DNA from: Paenibacillus sp. FJAT-29882
Lineage (GTDB): Bacteria > Bacillota > Bacilli > Bacillales > DSM-1321
NCBI RefSeq assembly: GCF_001510645.1
Contig: NZ_LMVB01000001.1
Span: forward strand, 1 to 64,000
DNA length: 64,000 nt
Direction of reading: 5' to 3'
The position numbers and the translations under genes are program-made. Under the pieces are notes generated by a model that saw nothing but the letters and a program-made list of their open reading frames with translations, did no database searches and was not told the DNA's origin. The number at the start of each line of letters is the position of its first letter. Positions within the stretch are counted from its first letter, which is position 1. Positions 8,871 to 16,887 of this stretch are shown piece by piece.

Positions 8871-9066
8871 ATACAAAACCTAAATGGTGTTAAAATGCCA
8901 CCAGTTACTTTGAAGGATCTATCATTAAGAACGCTACACTCGCCTAATCACAATGGTGGCGGTGTGGAGCCGGAATTGTGGATGCTTTCTCGATAAGATG
9001 AGTATCCTGCTAAGTAGATTGGTTATAGTAGTAAGTCGCGACCGTTCCCATGTCCTTTATACAAAA
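8871..9066 (+). repeat. R2 repeat, copy A (between menB and menE)
   Basis: About 195 bp, starting ATACAAAACC and ending TTTATACAAAA. It shares long blocks with copies at 12.2 kb and 14.0 kb, such as CACGCTACACTC, AATGGTGGCGGTG, AGATTGGTTATA and CCCATGTCCTT. GCCACCA and TGGTGGC can pair. No open frame is conserved among the copies. The nature is unknown: a dispersed repeat or a structured RNA. Confidence 0.75.
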
Positions 9067-9105
9067 AAGGGGGCTAAATTTTGATTACAGAAAGAAGAGA
9101 TCACC

Positions 9106-10593
9106 ATGAATACAACGGAAAGACTACCCAATTGGCTGAAGAAACGAGCTATGCTGTCGCCACATCGACCAGCTGTTGAATTTGAAGGAAAGGTTCTTAC
9201 TTTTCGCGAGCTTGATTTGCAAGCGGAAGAGATGGCGGCAAAGCTTGCTACTCAAAATCTAAAACGGGGAGATTCTTGTGCTGTATTAATCCGGAATCAC
9301 AAGGATAGTGTCATAATCATTCATGCTCTTTTTTATCTTGGTGTGAAGATTGTTATGCTGAATACCCGTTTAACTGCAGCTGAACTCATTTGGCAGCTTC
9401 GTGATAGTGAAGCAAAACTGCTTGTCTCTGAACAAGCTTTTTTTGAAAAACTAAATGTGATTCAATCTTCCATGCAGGAGTTGCCCATTATTGAAAAAGA
9501 GGCGTTGGCTTTTATTAGTGGAGTAGAAGGCGTGCTTATTTTAGAAGAATTTGATTTGAGTGATATTGCGACCATCATGTATACATCGGGAACGACTGGG
9601 AATCCAAAGGGTGTCATTCAAACTTTTGGGAACCATTGGTGGAGTGCAATAGGCTCTGTTTTGAACCTTGGATTGACAGAACGAGATAGCTGGTATTGCG
9701 CGGTCCCCATTTTTCACATTAGCGGGCTTTCCATCTTCATGCGAAACGTCATTTATGGCATGAAGGTTGTGCTCGTTGAGAAATTTAATGAAGCAGAGGC
9801 CAATCAAATGATCATGGGAAATGGTGTGACGATTATTTCGGTTGTAACGGCTATGTTAAACAGGATGCTTACTGACCTTCGAGGAGATAAGTATCCAGCC
9901 ACTTTCCGCTGTATGTTGCTTGGCGGTGGTCCGGCACCTAAGCATATGCTTTTGGAGTGCAAGGAAAAAGGGATCCCTGTCTATCAAACATATGGCATGA
10001 CGGAAACGAGTTCGCAAATTGTCACCCTTTCACCTGAGGATAGTCTACAGAAAATTGGTTCAGCTGGGAAAACATTGTTTCCATCGCAATTGCGAATTGA
10101 AAAGGATGGACTTGAAGCAGAGCCGAATCAACCTGGTGAAATTGTTGTAAAAGGACCGAATGTAACTAAAGGTTATTTGAACCGAAAAGAAGCTACGGAC
10201 GAAGCCATCAAGAATGGCTGGCTGTATACAGGTGATATTGGTTATGTGGATGAAGAGGGCTTTCTGTTTGTCATGGATCGTCGGTCAGATTTAATCATTT
10301 CCGGCGGTGAAAATGTGTACCCTGCCGAAATTGAAGCAGTAGTAGGCAGTCATCCAGACGTGTTTGAAGCAGGTGTCACGGGAGTGTCTGATGAAGCATG
10401 GGGCCAAATTGCTGTTGCCTTTGTTGTTAGTAAACCGGGGAGTGAGCTGACTGAGCAGAAGATTATTGAATATTGTTTAACACGCTTAGCATCCTATAAG
10501 GTACCAAAACGAATCATTTTTTGCGAAGGACTGCCGCGGAACGCTTCGAATAAATTGTTGAGAAGAGAATTAAGAAAGCGATTGGAGGACTAG
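9106..10593 (+). CDS. menE: o-succinylbenzoate--CoA ligase
   Basis: 495 aa ANL-superfamily adenylating enzyme that makes OSB-CoA for MenB. Visible: P-loop YTSGTTGNPKG (159-169), the A5-type motif YQTYGMTET, the hinge region YTGDIGYVDEEGF then DRRSDLIISGGENVYP, and the catalytic Lys near the C terminus (NASNKLLRRE). The RBS is modest (AGAAGAGA). The gene is separated from menB by a hairpin and an R2 repeat, and lies 3 bp before menC, so menEC may form its own transcript. Confidence 0.95.
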   Translation: MNTTERLPNWLKKRAMLSPHRPAVEFEGKVLTFRELDLQAEEMAAKLATQNLKRGDSCAVLIRNHKDSVIIIHALFYLGVKIVMLNTRLTAAELIWQLRDSEAKLLVSEQAFFEKLNVIQSSMQELPIIEKEALAFISGVEGVLILEEFDLSDIATIMYTSGTTGNPKGVIQTFGNHWWSAIGSVLNLGLTERDSWYCAVPIFHISGLSIFMRNVIYGMKVVLVEKFNEAEANQMIMGNGVTIISVVTAMLNRMLTDLRGDKYPATFRCMLLGGGPAPKHMLLECKEKGIPVYQTYGMTETSSQIVTLSPEDSLQKIGSAGKTLFPSQLRIEKDGLEAEPNQPGEIVVKGPNVTKGYLNRKEATDEAIKNGWLYTGDIGYVDEEGFLFVMDRRSDLIISGGENVYPAEIEAVVGSHPDVFEAGVTGVSDEAWGQIAVAFVVSKPGSELTEQKIIEYCLTRLASYKVPKRIIFCEGLPRNASNKLLRRELRKRLED

Positions 10594-10596
10594 TTT

Positions 10597-11706
10597 ATGA
10601 AAATCTCCTCGATTTCTATCTCTCTTATTTCTGCTCCTTTAAAGCGACCATTCATGACTCATTTAGAGACGGTGACAAAACGGGAAGCAATCGTGATTGA
10701 AGTCCAAGATAGCGATGGCAGAATCGGCTATGGTGAAGCCGTTCCGTTTTCAAGCCCTTGGTATACAGAAGAAACGATTAAGACATGTTTGCATATATTA
10801 GAGGATTTTTTAATTCCACTTGTGCTACGCAACCCAATGAATCACCCTAAAGAACTTGAAACATTATGGGCTGGTATTCGAAGAAATTCAATGGCGAAAT
10901 CCGGTCTTGGACAAGCCATTTGGGACTTATATGCAAAGCAACAGGAAATGTACCTTGGCCAATTATTCGGCGGGATGAGGAAAACGGTTGCGGCAGGAGT
11001 TGTCATTGCAGCCGATGATGTGAAGAAGGCTCTTAAGCAGATTGAAGAATTTGCTGCAATCGGTTATCAGCGCTATAAAGTAAAGATTCAACGATCTACG
11101 GATGTTGAAGTATTATCGGAAATCCGGCGTCATTATCCAGACATTCCGCTTATGGCAGATGCGAATTCTTCGTATTCCCTTGGAGATATTGAGCATTTGA
11201 AAAGGCTAGATGAATTCAACTTGCAAATGATCGAACAACCACTCGGACATGATGATTTAGTAGAACATGCAATTTTACAAAAAGAAATCCAAACGCCAAT
11301 TTGCCTTGATGAAAGCATCTGCTCGTTTCATGACGCTAAACAAGCCTTAATGCTTGGGAGCGGTAAAGTGATTAGTATTAAGATGTCACGCGTTGGTGGA
11401 TGGGTGGAGGCTGTCAACATTCATAATCTGTGTGTAGAAAAAGAAATTCCGGTTTGGTGCGGTGGAATGATTGAATTTGGCATTTCGAAAGCTCATAATA
11501 TTGCGCTTGCCTCGCTTAACGGATTTACAATTCCAGGTGATGTATCGTCTTCTACACGTTACTGGGAGTATGATATTGTTGATCCAGAAATCGTTGTGGA
11601 GAATGGATTTATAACGGTTCCAGATGGTGTGGGAATTGGTTTTGAAGTGAATGAACAGAACTTGAGAGCCATGACGGTTCATCAGCAATTATTTAAATCG
11701 CAATAG
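10597..11706 (+). CDS. menC: o-succinylbenzoate synthase
   Basis: 369 aa enolase-superfamily dehydratase that converts SHCHC to o-succinylbenzoate. Visible: the KVK catalytic motif (YKVKIQ), metal ligands Asp in MADANSSY, Glu in MIEQPL and Asp in CLDESI, then the second catalytic Lys in ISIKMSRVGG. The ATG follows TTGGAGGACTAG, and the spacing from the menE stop is 3 bp. Belongs to the Bacillus-type MenC/NAAAR subgroup, some of whose members also racemise N-acylamino acids; the men context favours OSB synthase. Confidence 0.94.
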   Translation: MKISSISISLISAPLKRPFMTHLETVTKREAIVIEVQDSDGRIGYGEAVPFSSPWYTEETIKTCLHILEDFLIPLVLRNPMNHPKELETLWAGIRRNSMAKSGLGQAIWDLYAKQQEMYLGQLFGGMRKTVAAGVVIAADDVKKALKQIEEFAAIGYQRYKVKIQRSTDVEVLSEIRRHYPDIPLMADANSSYSLGDIEHLKRLDEFNLQMIEQPLGHDDLVEHAILQKEIQTPICLDESICSFHDAKQALMLGSGKVISIKMSRVGGWVEAVNIHNLCVEKEIPVWCGGMIEFGISKAHNIALASLNGFTIPGDVSSSTRYWEYDIVDPEIVVENGFITVPDGVGIGFEVNEQNLRAMTVHQQLFKSQ

Positions 11707-11707
11707 A

Positions 11708-11846
11708 GGTTGTTCAAAAAGTCTGGTAAAAATTGCTGTCGAATTGCTTCGTTACTTAATTAATGACCTTCTGTTAAGATTGCGCACATCCTGTGCAAGT
11801 CCGGTCCTCGAGCTTCTCGGCTCTTTTTATCCTTATTTTTGAATAC
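11708..11846 (-). repeat. R3 repeat (MITE-like), copy 1
   Basis: Two base pairs after the menC stop. Ends TTGTTCAAAAAG...TTATTTTTGAAT; the reverse strand reads GGATAAAAAGAGCCGAGAAG, then GAAGCAATTCGACAGC, as in the copies at 50.9 and 56.8 kb. It carries an extra internal segment compared with them. No coding capacity. Confidence 0.7.
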
Positions 11847-12005
11847 GTACTATTAGAAATGTTGGGCAAGAAGTGAGATATATGTTCACTTCTTGTATTC
11901 CTTTTTGAAGGTTCCATAAAATAGGCGGCTGACTGTTTTTTTCATAGAATTTCTCAGTTATAATGGAGGTAATAAGCATCCAGAATCTGTATGGGAGATG
12001 ATCTG

Positions 12006-12146
12006 ATGACAAAGCCTTATCTAATTGCGGAAATTTTACTAAGACGCGGCCTGCCAGAGAATGTCGTTAAAGAGATCACAAGACTTGCGGAAAATGAAAT
12101 TGTTTGGTTAAAGAAAAAATGCAGTTTGGATGAAGTGGAACGCTAA
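12006..12146 (+). CDS. Small hypothetical protein (46 aa)
   Basis: Begins MTKPYLIAEILLRRGLPENV and ends with a charged helix and LDEVER. A ribosome-site-like GGGAG lies 8 bp upstream, and a possible TATAAT box lies about 45 bp before it. The amphipathic helical look and codon use are those of a real small protein, and no homolog is recognised. An R2 repeat begins 16 bp after its stop. Confidence 0.55.
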   Translation: MTKPYLIAEILLRRGLPENVVKEITRLAENEIVWLKKKCSLDEVER

Positions 12147-12161
12147 CTGGTGCTAACAACC

Positions 12162-12363
12162 ATACAAAACCAATCTAACGTTAAAACACCACCAGATACG
12201 ATGAAGGATAGATCATGAAGCACGCTACACTCACCTCATTACAATGATGGCGGTGCGGAGCCTAAATTTCGGATTCAATCTCGATAAAATAAGTATACCT
12301 GTTAAGTTGATTGGTTATATGAGTGAGTCGTGAAGACCCGTCCCCATGTCCTTCATACAAAAC
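12162..12363 (+). repeat. R2 repeat, copy B
   Basis: About 200 bp, beginning CATACAAAACC and ending CTTCATACAAA, aligned over its whole length with copy A at 8.9 kb and copy C at 14.0 kb. A GC-rich hairpin-like tail (GGCAAGCTCTGCATATGGGGTTGCC) follows it. Confidence 0.75.
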
Positions 12364-12448
12364 AAAGGCAAGCTCTGCATATGGGGTTGCCTTTTTAACA
12401 TTGGTTCAAAGGGAGGGAATCAAGGTAAGGGTTTATAAAAATAAAAAA

Positions 12449-12550
12449 GATGCCCCAATGGTCTAACCTCGCACTCATCATACAGTGTATCGTGTCACTT
12501 ACACTTCTTTTAAACTGTATGTAGTAGTTATGAGGAAAGAACGGACATCC
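12449..12550. repeat. R1 repeat, copy b
   Basis: Degenerate copy immediately 3' of znuA: GATGCCCCAATGGTCTAACC left end and GGACATCC right end, with central arms ATACAGT / ACTGTAT. Confidence 0.55.
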
Positions 12551-12558
12551 TTCTCCAT

Positions 12559-13536
12559 TTAATTTAAAGCTGTTTTTAACGTTTCAAGGTTTTTATCCAT
12601 TATGCTGAAATAATCTTCTTTGTTGCTGATATCATTGTCAGTGAGTACAGATAAATTATGGAGCTGCAATGATTTTGCTCCAAGTTCATCTTGGATAATT
12701 TTTGTTAGCTTGGATGAGATGTTTTGTTCATAAATGATGTATTGAATTCCATTGTCTTTTGCAATTTTCACAATGTTTTCCAATTGTTTTTGTGAAGGTT
12801 CACTTGCTGAAATGCCAGATACGCTGATTTGTTCAAGACCGTAACGCTTTTCCCAATAGCCGTAGGCTGCATGTGATACGATAAGTTTCTTTGTTTTTGC
12901 TGTAGAGATCGTTTCAGAAAATTGACTATCTAAATTTGTTAATTTTGTTGATAGTGCTTCATATTGTTTTTGGAAGTAATCTGCTTTGGCAGGCATTTTT
13001 TCAGAAAGCTCATCTTTAATAATTTCAGCCATTTGTGCAGCATAGACAGGATCAATCCAAAGATGTGGATCTACGCCACCATGATCATGCTCATGTTCCT
13101 CATTAGTAGCTTCACCGTCGTGCTCATGCTCATGTTCCTCAGTGGCAGCTTCACCGTCATGCGCTATTTCGACTTTTTCACCTACTGCGACAACTTTTGT
13201 GCCTTCATCTTCAAGAATCGATTTCGACTTATTGACAAAGCCTTCTAAGTTATGTCCAATGTAGAAAAAGAGATCAGATTGTGCCATTCCAATGATATCC
13301 TTTTGAGATGGTTCAAAGCTATGTTCGTCTGTTCCTGGTGGATAGACCGTTTTTACGTCTACAAAATCGCCACCAATTTTTTTAGTAAAATCCTCTAGGG
13401 CATAGACAGTTGTGTAAACCATTAACTTTTCTTTGCCATCATCTGTTTGTGCCTCTTGCTTAGTAGTCGCTGAACTACAGCCAGTCAAAAAGGTGGCAAA
13501 TATAAATAAGATTGCGATACTTAGCTGTTTTTTCAT
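12559..13536 (-). CDS. znuA: Zinc ABC transporter substrate-binding lipoprotein
   Basis: 325 aa cluster A-I (ZnuA/AdcA) metal-binding protein. Signal peptide with lipobox LTGC (Cys20). A His/Glu-rich loop with repeated EHEHEHDGE-type runs lies at about residues 125-155, which marks zinc rather than manganese members. Metal-ligand His are visible in DEHSFEPS, PHLWIDP and SHAAYGYW, with Asp/Glu near the C terminus. The RBS is GGGGAG. No permease or ATPase gene is adjacent, so it must work with components encoded elsewhere. Two Zur-box-like operators lie just upstream. B. subtilis has the mnt manganese transporter near this place instead. Confidence 0.9.
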   Translation of the reverse strand: MKKQLSIAILFIFATFLTGCSSATTKQEAQTDDGKEKLMVYTTVYALEDFTKKIGGDFVDVKTVYPPGTDEHSFEPSQKDIIGMAQSDLFFYIGHNLEGFVNKSKSILEDEGTKVVAVGEKVEIAHDGEAATEEHEHEHDGEATNEEHEHDHGGVDPHLWIDPVYAAQMAEIIKDELSEKMPAKADYFQKQYEALSTKLTNLDSQFSETISTAKTKKLIVSHAAYGYWEKRYGLEQISVSGISASEPSQKQLENIVKIAKDNGIQYIIYEQNISSKLTKIIQDELGAKSLQLHNLSVLTDNDISNKEDYFSIMDKNLETLKTALN

Positions 13537-13570
13537 TTTTCTTTCTCCCCACTATCAGTCTTTGTTTGTT

Positions 13571-13590
13571 AAACGAAACCATTACGGTTT
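13571..13590 (-). promoter_or_regulatory. Zur box 1 upstream of znuA
   Basis: The coding strand reads AAACCGTAATGGTTTCGTTT, close to the 7-1-7 Zur consensus TCGTAATNATTACGA. It starts 35 bp before the znuA ATG and so should cover its promoter. Confidence 0.7.
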
Positions 13591-13605
13591 AATAAAAATG
13601 GATAT

Positions 13606-13625
13606 AAACGAAATCATTACGATTT
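13606..13625 (-). promoter_or_regulatory. Zur box 2 upstream of znuA
   Basis: The coding strand reads AAATCGTAATGATTTCGTTT, a near-perfect Zur operator in the same orientation as box 1, with 35 bp between corresponding bases. Confidence 0.75.
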
Positions 13626-13673
13626 GACTTATGTATCGTACCTTAATTAAGCTAAAAGTGCAAGAAAAAAATT

Positions 13674-13910
13674 TTAAGGTCGATGTTTGCAAGGTTTATC
13701 AGGAACTGGGTCAATGCCGCCTGGGTGAAATGGATGGCATTTAGAGATTCTTCTTATGGTAAGCCAGCTACCTTTAATGGGGCCGAACCGTTTAATTGCT
13801 TCTAATCCGTAATGTGAGCATGTGGGATAGAAGCGGCAGGTAGGTGGTTTTAAAGGAGAAATAACCTTTTGGTAAAATTTGATTCCGAAAATTAGTGTTT
13901 TTTGTAACAT
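13674..13910 (-). CDS. yidD: Membrane protein insertion efficiency factor YidD
   Basis: 78 aa. Carries the family signature of three conserved Cys and basic aromatic residues: the FYQKVISP start, [15 protein letters not shown] in the middle and [14 protein letters not shown] at the end. YidD assists YidC-dependent membrane insertion and is an amphipathic peripheral membrane protein. The B. subtilis ortholog (ytjA) also sits beside luxS. Length is normal. Confidence 0.93.
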   Translation of the reverse strand: MLQKTLIFGIKFYQKVISPLKPPTCRFYPTCSHYGLEAIKRFGPIKGSWLTIRRISKCHPFHPGGIDPVPDKPCKHRP

Positions 13911-13981
13911 AAGAATCAGCCTTCAATCTATAGAATATATATTGGTAACAATATATCATATTTTCACTCAAAATCCTATGC

Positions 13982-14157
13982 GATAAAATGCCATCATTAC
14001 TATGAAGAATTCATCCTGCAGCACGCTACACTCACATAATCACAATGGTGGTGGTGCGGAGCTAAAATTTGGGATGCTTTATAAGATTATATTAGTATAC
14101 TTGATAATTAGATTGGTTATATTAGTAAGTTGCGAAGCCCTGCCCCATGTCCTTAAA
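13982..14157 (+). repeat. R2 repeat, copy C (upstream of luxS)
   Basis: About 175 bp, running from CGATAAAATGCCATC to CCCATGTCCTTAAAG. Shares GCACGCTACACTCAC, CACAATGGTGG and AGATTGGTTATATTAGTAAGT with copies A and B. It lies 100 bp upstream of luxS, partly overlapping the likely promoter region. Confidence 0.75.
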
Positions 14158-14256
14158 GATGTTGGGAATCATTTTTCTCATAATTCAGTATAAATGGATG
14201 AAATAAATCGGGATTAGATGTAGTATATACATATAAATGGGAAGAGGAGTGATACA

Positions 14257-14730
14257 ATGCCTTCAGTAGAGAGCTTTGAATTAGATCATAATGCCGTGAA
14301 AGCACCTTATGTACGTCACTGTGGAGTACATAAAGTAGGGACAGATGGAGTAGTCAATAAATTTGACATTCGTTTTTGCCAGCCTAATAAACAGGCAATG
14401 AAGCCGGATGTGATTCATACGTTAGAGCATCTGCTTGCCTTCAATCTTCGTGAGCATTCAGAGAAATATGATCACTTCGATATTATCGATATTTCGCCAA
14501 TGGGTTGCCAGACTGGGTACTACCTAGTCGTAAGCGGAGACCCGACTGTTACTGAGATCATTGATGTACTTGAAGACACAATGAAGGATGCTGTACAAAT
14601 TACAGAAATTCCTGCAGCAAATGAAAAACAATGCGGTCAAGCGAAACTTCATGACCTAGAAGGCGCGAAGAAATTAATGAATTTCTGGTTATCACAAAGT
14701 AAAGAGGATCTTCATAAAGTTTTCGGTTAA
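14257..14730 (+). CDS. luxS: S-ribosylhomocysteine lyase
   Basis: 157 aa, of usual length. Cleaves S-ribosylhomocysteine to homocysteine and DPD, the autoinducer-2 precursor, and recycles the SAM by-product. Metal ligands His54 and His58 in HTLEH with catalytic Glu57, catalytic Cys84 (PMGCQTG) and the third ligand Cys126 (KQCGQA) are all visible. RBS AGAGGAG. It fits with the S-box regulated hom and metK further along the window. Order yidD-luxS-ytzI-dps matches B. subtilis. Confidence 0.97.
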   Translation: MPSVESFELDHNAVKAPYVRHCGVHKVGTDGVVNKFDIRFCQPNKQAMKPDVIHTLEHLLAFNLREHSEKYDHFDIIDISPMGCQTGYYLVVSGDPTVTEIIDVLEDTMKDAVQITEIPAANEKQCGQAKLHDLEGAKKLMNFWLSQSKEDLHKVFG

Positions 14731-14780
14731 AAGACATCCATGAGCATCTGATCTAAAACTAAAACGATGAAAAAGAAGAA

Positions 14781-14880
14781 AAGGGTATCTCATAAGGGTC
14801 AGACCTCGCACTATACAGTATGTGTTTATACTGCATTTAGTTGTTGCGGGTTCTGACCCTATGCTTTTGAGACGCTCTTT
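14781..14880. repeat. R1 repeat, copy c
   Basis: Between convergent luxS and ytzI. Arms GGGTCAGACCTCGCA and TGCGGGTTCTGACCC, with ATACAGTAT / ATACTGCAT inside. Outer ends GGGTATCTCATAA and TTTTGAGACGCTC also pair. Confidence 0.75.
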
Positions 14881-14882
14881 TC

Positions 14883-15041
14883 TTATTGCTTGTCATTTGA
14901 AGTTTTGTTTGCTTTATTTTCATCGGGATCTGGTGATGGATCAATTGTATGTTTATAATCGTATCCTTTATTAATGGTAAAAACAGATAGCGCTAAGATT
15001 ACAAGGACAATAATAATGCTAATAATTATAATCGTTTTCAC
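14883..15041 (-). CDS. ytzI: Small membrane-anchored protein YtzI
   Basis: 52 aa with GTG start behind AAAGGAG. The N terminus KTIIIIISIIIVLVILALSV is one strong transmembrane segment, and the rest is a polar tail rich in Asp, Pro, Asn and Lys, probably outside the cytoplasm or lying along the membrane. Size, sequence style and position between luxS and dps match ytzI of Bacillus; its function is unknown. Confidence 0.72.
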   Translation of the reverse strand: MKTIIIISIIIVLVILALSVFTINKGYDYKHTIDPSPDPDENKANKTSNDKQ

Positions 15042-15124
15042 CTATATACTCCTTTACAAGTATTTTACTTTTATTATACAGGAAAATCCTACATTAAACC
15101 TTGGCTCATTAGGAAAAAATACAT

Positions 15125-15149
15125 GTTTTAACTTAAGTAGAGAGGGAAT
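15125..15149 (+). promoter_or_regulatory. SigB-type promoter of dps
   Basis: GTTTTAA at 15125-15131, 12 bp, then GGGAAT at 15144-15149, fitting the general-stress consensus GTTTAA-N12-14-GGGWAW. Transcription would start just before the RBS. SigB control of dps is established in B. subtilis. Confidence 0.7.
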
Positions 15150-15174
15150 TATAGTTAATAGGAGGGTGATAACG

Positions 15175-15660
15175 ATGGCAAAAAATAATATTGTTGAATA
15201 TAAACAAGGTGAAAACCGTAAAGTGGACCAATTGGTTGAACTGGTGAATCAAGAAATCGCAAACTTAAGTGTGTTATATACAAAATTGCATAATTATCAC
15301 TGGTATGTAGACGGTCCACATTTCTTCTCTTTGCATGTAAAATTGGAAGAACTATATAACGAAGTTACAGCTCATATGGATGAGCTTGCGGAAAGATTGC
15401 TAGCGTTAGGTGCAAAGCCTGTAGCGACGCTTAAGGAACAACTTGATCTAGCAACAATTAAAGAAGCGACTGGAAAAGAAAAAACAGAAGCGATGATACA
15501 AACAATCATTAATGATTTTGAGCAATTGTCACAAGAATATTCAAAAGCCATTAAATTGGCAGAAGAAAACGCGGACCAAGTGACAGGTGATATGTTTGTA
15601 GGGATTCAAAAAAGCTTCGATAAACATACATGGATGCTTCGTGCTTATTTGAAGAAATAA
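15175..15660 (+). CDS. dps: Dps family DNA-protecting ferritin
   Basis: 161 aa from the ATG that follows GGAGGGTG; the open frame runs further upstream but lacks a start signal there. Mini-ferritin that oxidises and stores iron and shields DNA under stress. The inter-subunit ferroxidase ligands are visible: HNYHWYVDGPHFFSLH (His42, His54) and DELAER (Asp69, Glu73). Length is typical. The gene is preceded by a SigB-type promoter and followed by an R1 repeat. Confidence 0.95.
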   Translation: MAKNNIVEYKQGENRKVDQLVELVNQEIANLSVLYTKLHNYHWYVDGPHFFSLHVKLEELYNEVTAHMDELAERLLALGAKPVATLKEQLDLATIKEATGKEKTEAMIQTIINDFEQLSQEYSKAIKLAEENADQVTGDMFVGIQKSFDKHTWMLRAYLKK

Positions 15661-15686
15661 TATAGTTCTTTGAAGTCTCGCCTAAA

Positions 15687-15812
15687 GAAGATGTCTCAGG
15701 AAGGGTCAGACCTCGTACTCTATACACAGTATATGGTAGTAAAATACTAACTATAATCTGTATATAGTCGTTGCGGGGTCTGACCCTTTCGTTATGGGAC
15801 AGCCCTTTTTTT
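15687..15812. repeat. R1 repeat, copy d
   Basis: The longest copy, about 125 bp, between convergent dps and the next gene. Arms GGGTCAGACCTCG / CGGGGTCTGACCC, outer ends GATGTCTCAGGAAG and TTATGGGACAGCCC. Confidence 0.75.
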
Positions 15813-15877
15813 AGAGGAGGGCACATGAAAAAGCCCTCACGATCGAATGAAGGCCGTAGTCTATGTATAAAATGCTT

Positions 15878-16135
15878 TCAATGAATATTACGAGGGTGAT
15901 AATGGGTAACTTTGGCATTATTCATGCTATCATGTGCAAATTTGCCTTTAAGTGATTCAATAATGTAAATACCAAGGAGGTTATTAATTTCCTGATCGTC
16001 CATTTCTTCAAGTAAGTTGAATATCTCCTTCCGATCAAGCTGTTCAAGGACGGCAAAGGTTAGCATATCGATATCTTCTTCATCCCCAGACAATTTATCA
16101 CGGTATAGGTTGTACAAATCCTCAATGAGTTTCAT
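15878..16135 (-). CDS. Conserved hypothetical protein (DUF6154-like)
   Basis: 85 aa, acidic, predicted helical: MKLIEDLYNLYRDKLSGDEED then a Leu/Glu-rich segment EQLDRKEIFNLLEEMDDQEI. RBS AAAGAGGTG. No signal peptide or metal motif. It resembles a short family found beside dps/luxS in Bacillaceae, which I would place in DUF6154 from memory; function unknown. Confidence 0.65.
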   Translation of the reverse strand: MKLIEDLYNLYRDKLSGDEEDIDMLTFAVLEQLDRKEIFNLLEEMDDQEINNLLGIYIIESLKGKFAHDSMNNAKVTHYHPRNIH

Positions 16136-16301
16136 TTTTTCACCTCTTTTTCAAGTTTTAAATCATGTTTAGTATATGACTTTCCTAATTAAAGATACTT
16201 AATCAATTATTTTACACGTTAATTGTATTTAATGGAAGAATAAGTGATGTATGAAGCAGAGTGATGAAAGGGAAAATAATACTATTATAGGGGGGATTAC
16301 A

Positions 16302-16646
16302 GTGGGTGAGGATCGAAAGACGTATTATATTTGGCTGCCGAATGGACAAATCTTTCAGGATAGTGAAAGTTCGCCTTGGAATTATAAAATTGAAGCAACT
16401 GATGATGAAATCAAGCAGCTTCGTGAATATTTTGATCAAAATTATTCTACAGAAATCGGGAACTTTTACCGTGCGCACATCCCGTTTTTAGAGTATCATC
16501 ATGATCCAGGAAATGATGCTTATGATAAGACGCTTCATGAAGTGTACGAGTTGATTTATAAACTTGGAGATACCGATGCGAGAAATCATATTGCGAATAT
16601 GGAGATATTATCTTCTTTTCCTAGAGAAACAGGGAAGGACCTGTAA
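16302..16646 (+). CDS. Conserved hypothetical protein
   Basis: 114 aa from a GTG with GGGGGG 6 bp upstream; a longer reading from 16251 lacks an RBS. Begins GEDRKTYYIWLPNGQIFQDS and continues with acidic and aromatic residues (YRAHIPFLEYHHDPGNDAYD). No catalytic motif is recognised. Codon use resembles the neighbours, so it is probably a real soluble protein. Confidence 0.62.
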   Translation: MGEDRKTYYIWLPNGQIFQDSESSPWNYKIEATDDEIKQLREYFDQNYSTEIGNFYRAHIPFLEYHHDPGNDAYDKTLHEVYELIYKLGDTDARNHIANMEILSSFPRETGKDL

Positions 16647-16802
16647 TGGATACCTTATTTGAAAATTCGAGTCAAGGAAATAAGAAAATTTGCATCCGAG
16701 GCACGTTAAGAGACCGATAGCTAAAATGTAGCCTTCATCATCCAAGAGTAAAAATTGAAAACAATAATCCATTCAATTGAAAAAGAACAAGTATCATATT
16801 AG

Positions 16803-16877
16803 AAAAGGGTCAGTCCTCACACTCGTCATACAGTTAAATAAAACTGTATGACGGGTGCGAGGTTAGACCCTTTTTTC
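16803..16877. repeat. R1 repeat, copy e
   Basis: Compact, almost perfect hairpin between convergent genes: AAAAGGGTCAGTCCTCACAC pairs with the complementary right arm ending GGTTAGACCCTTTT, inner arms TCATACAGTT / AACTGTATGA. A good bidirectional terminator. Confidence 0.8.
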
Positions 16878-16887
16878 TTTTATCAAC

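Noticed and set aside
14974-15174. N-terminal extension of dps
   Set aside because: It overlaps ytzI on the other strand, has no RBS, and the ATG at 15175 gives the normal Dps length.
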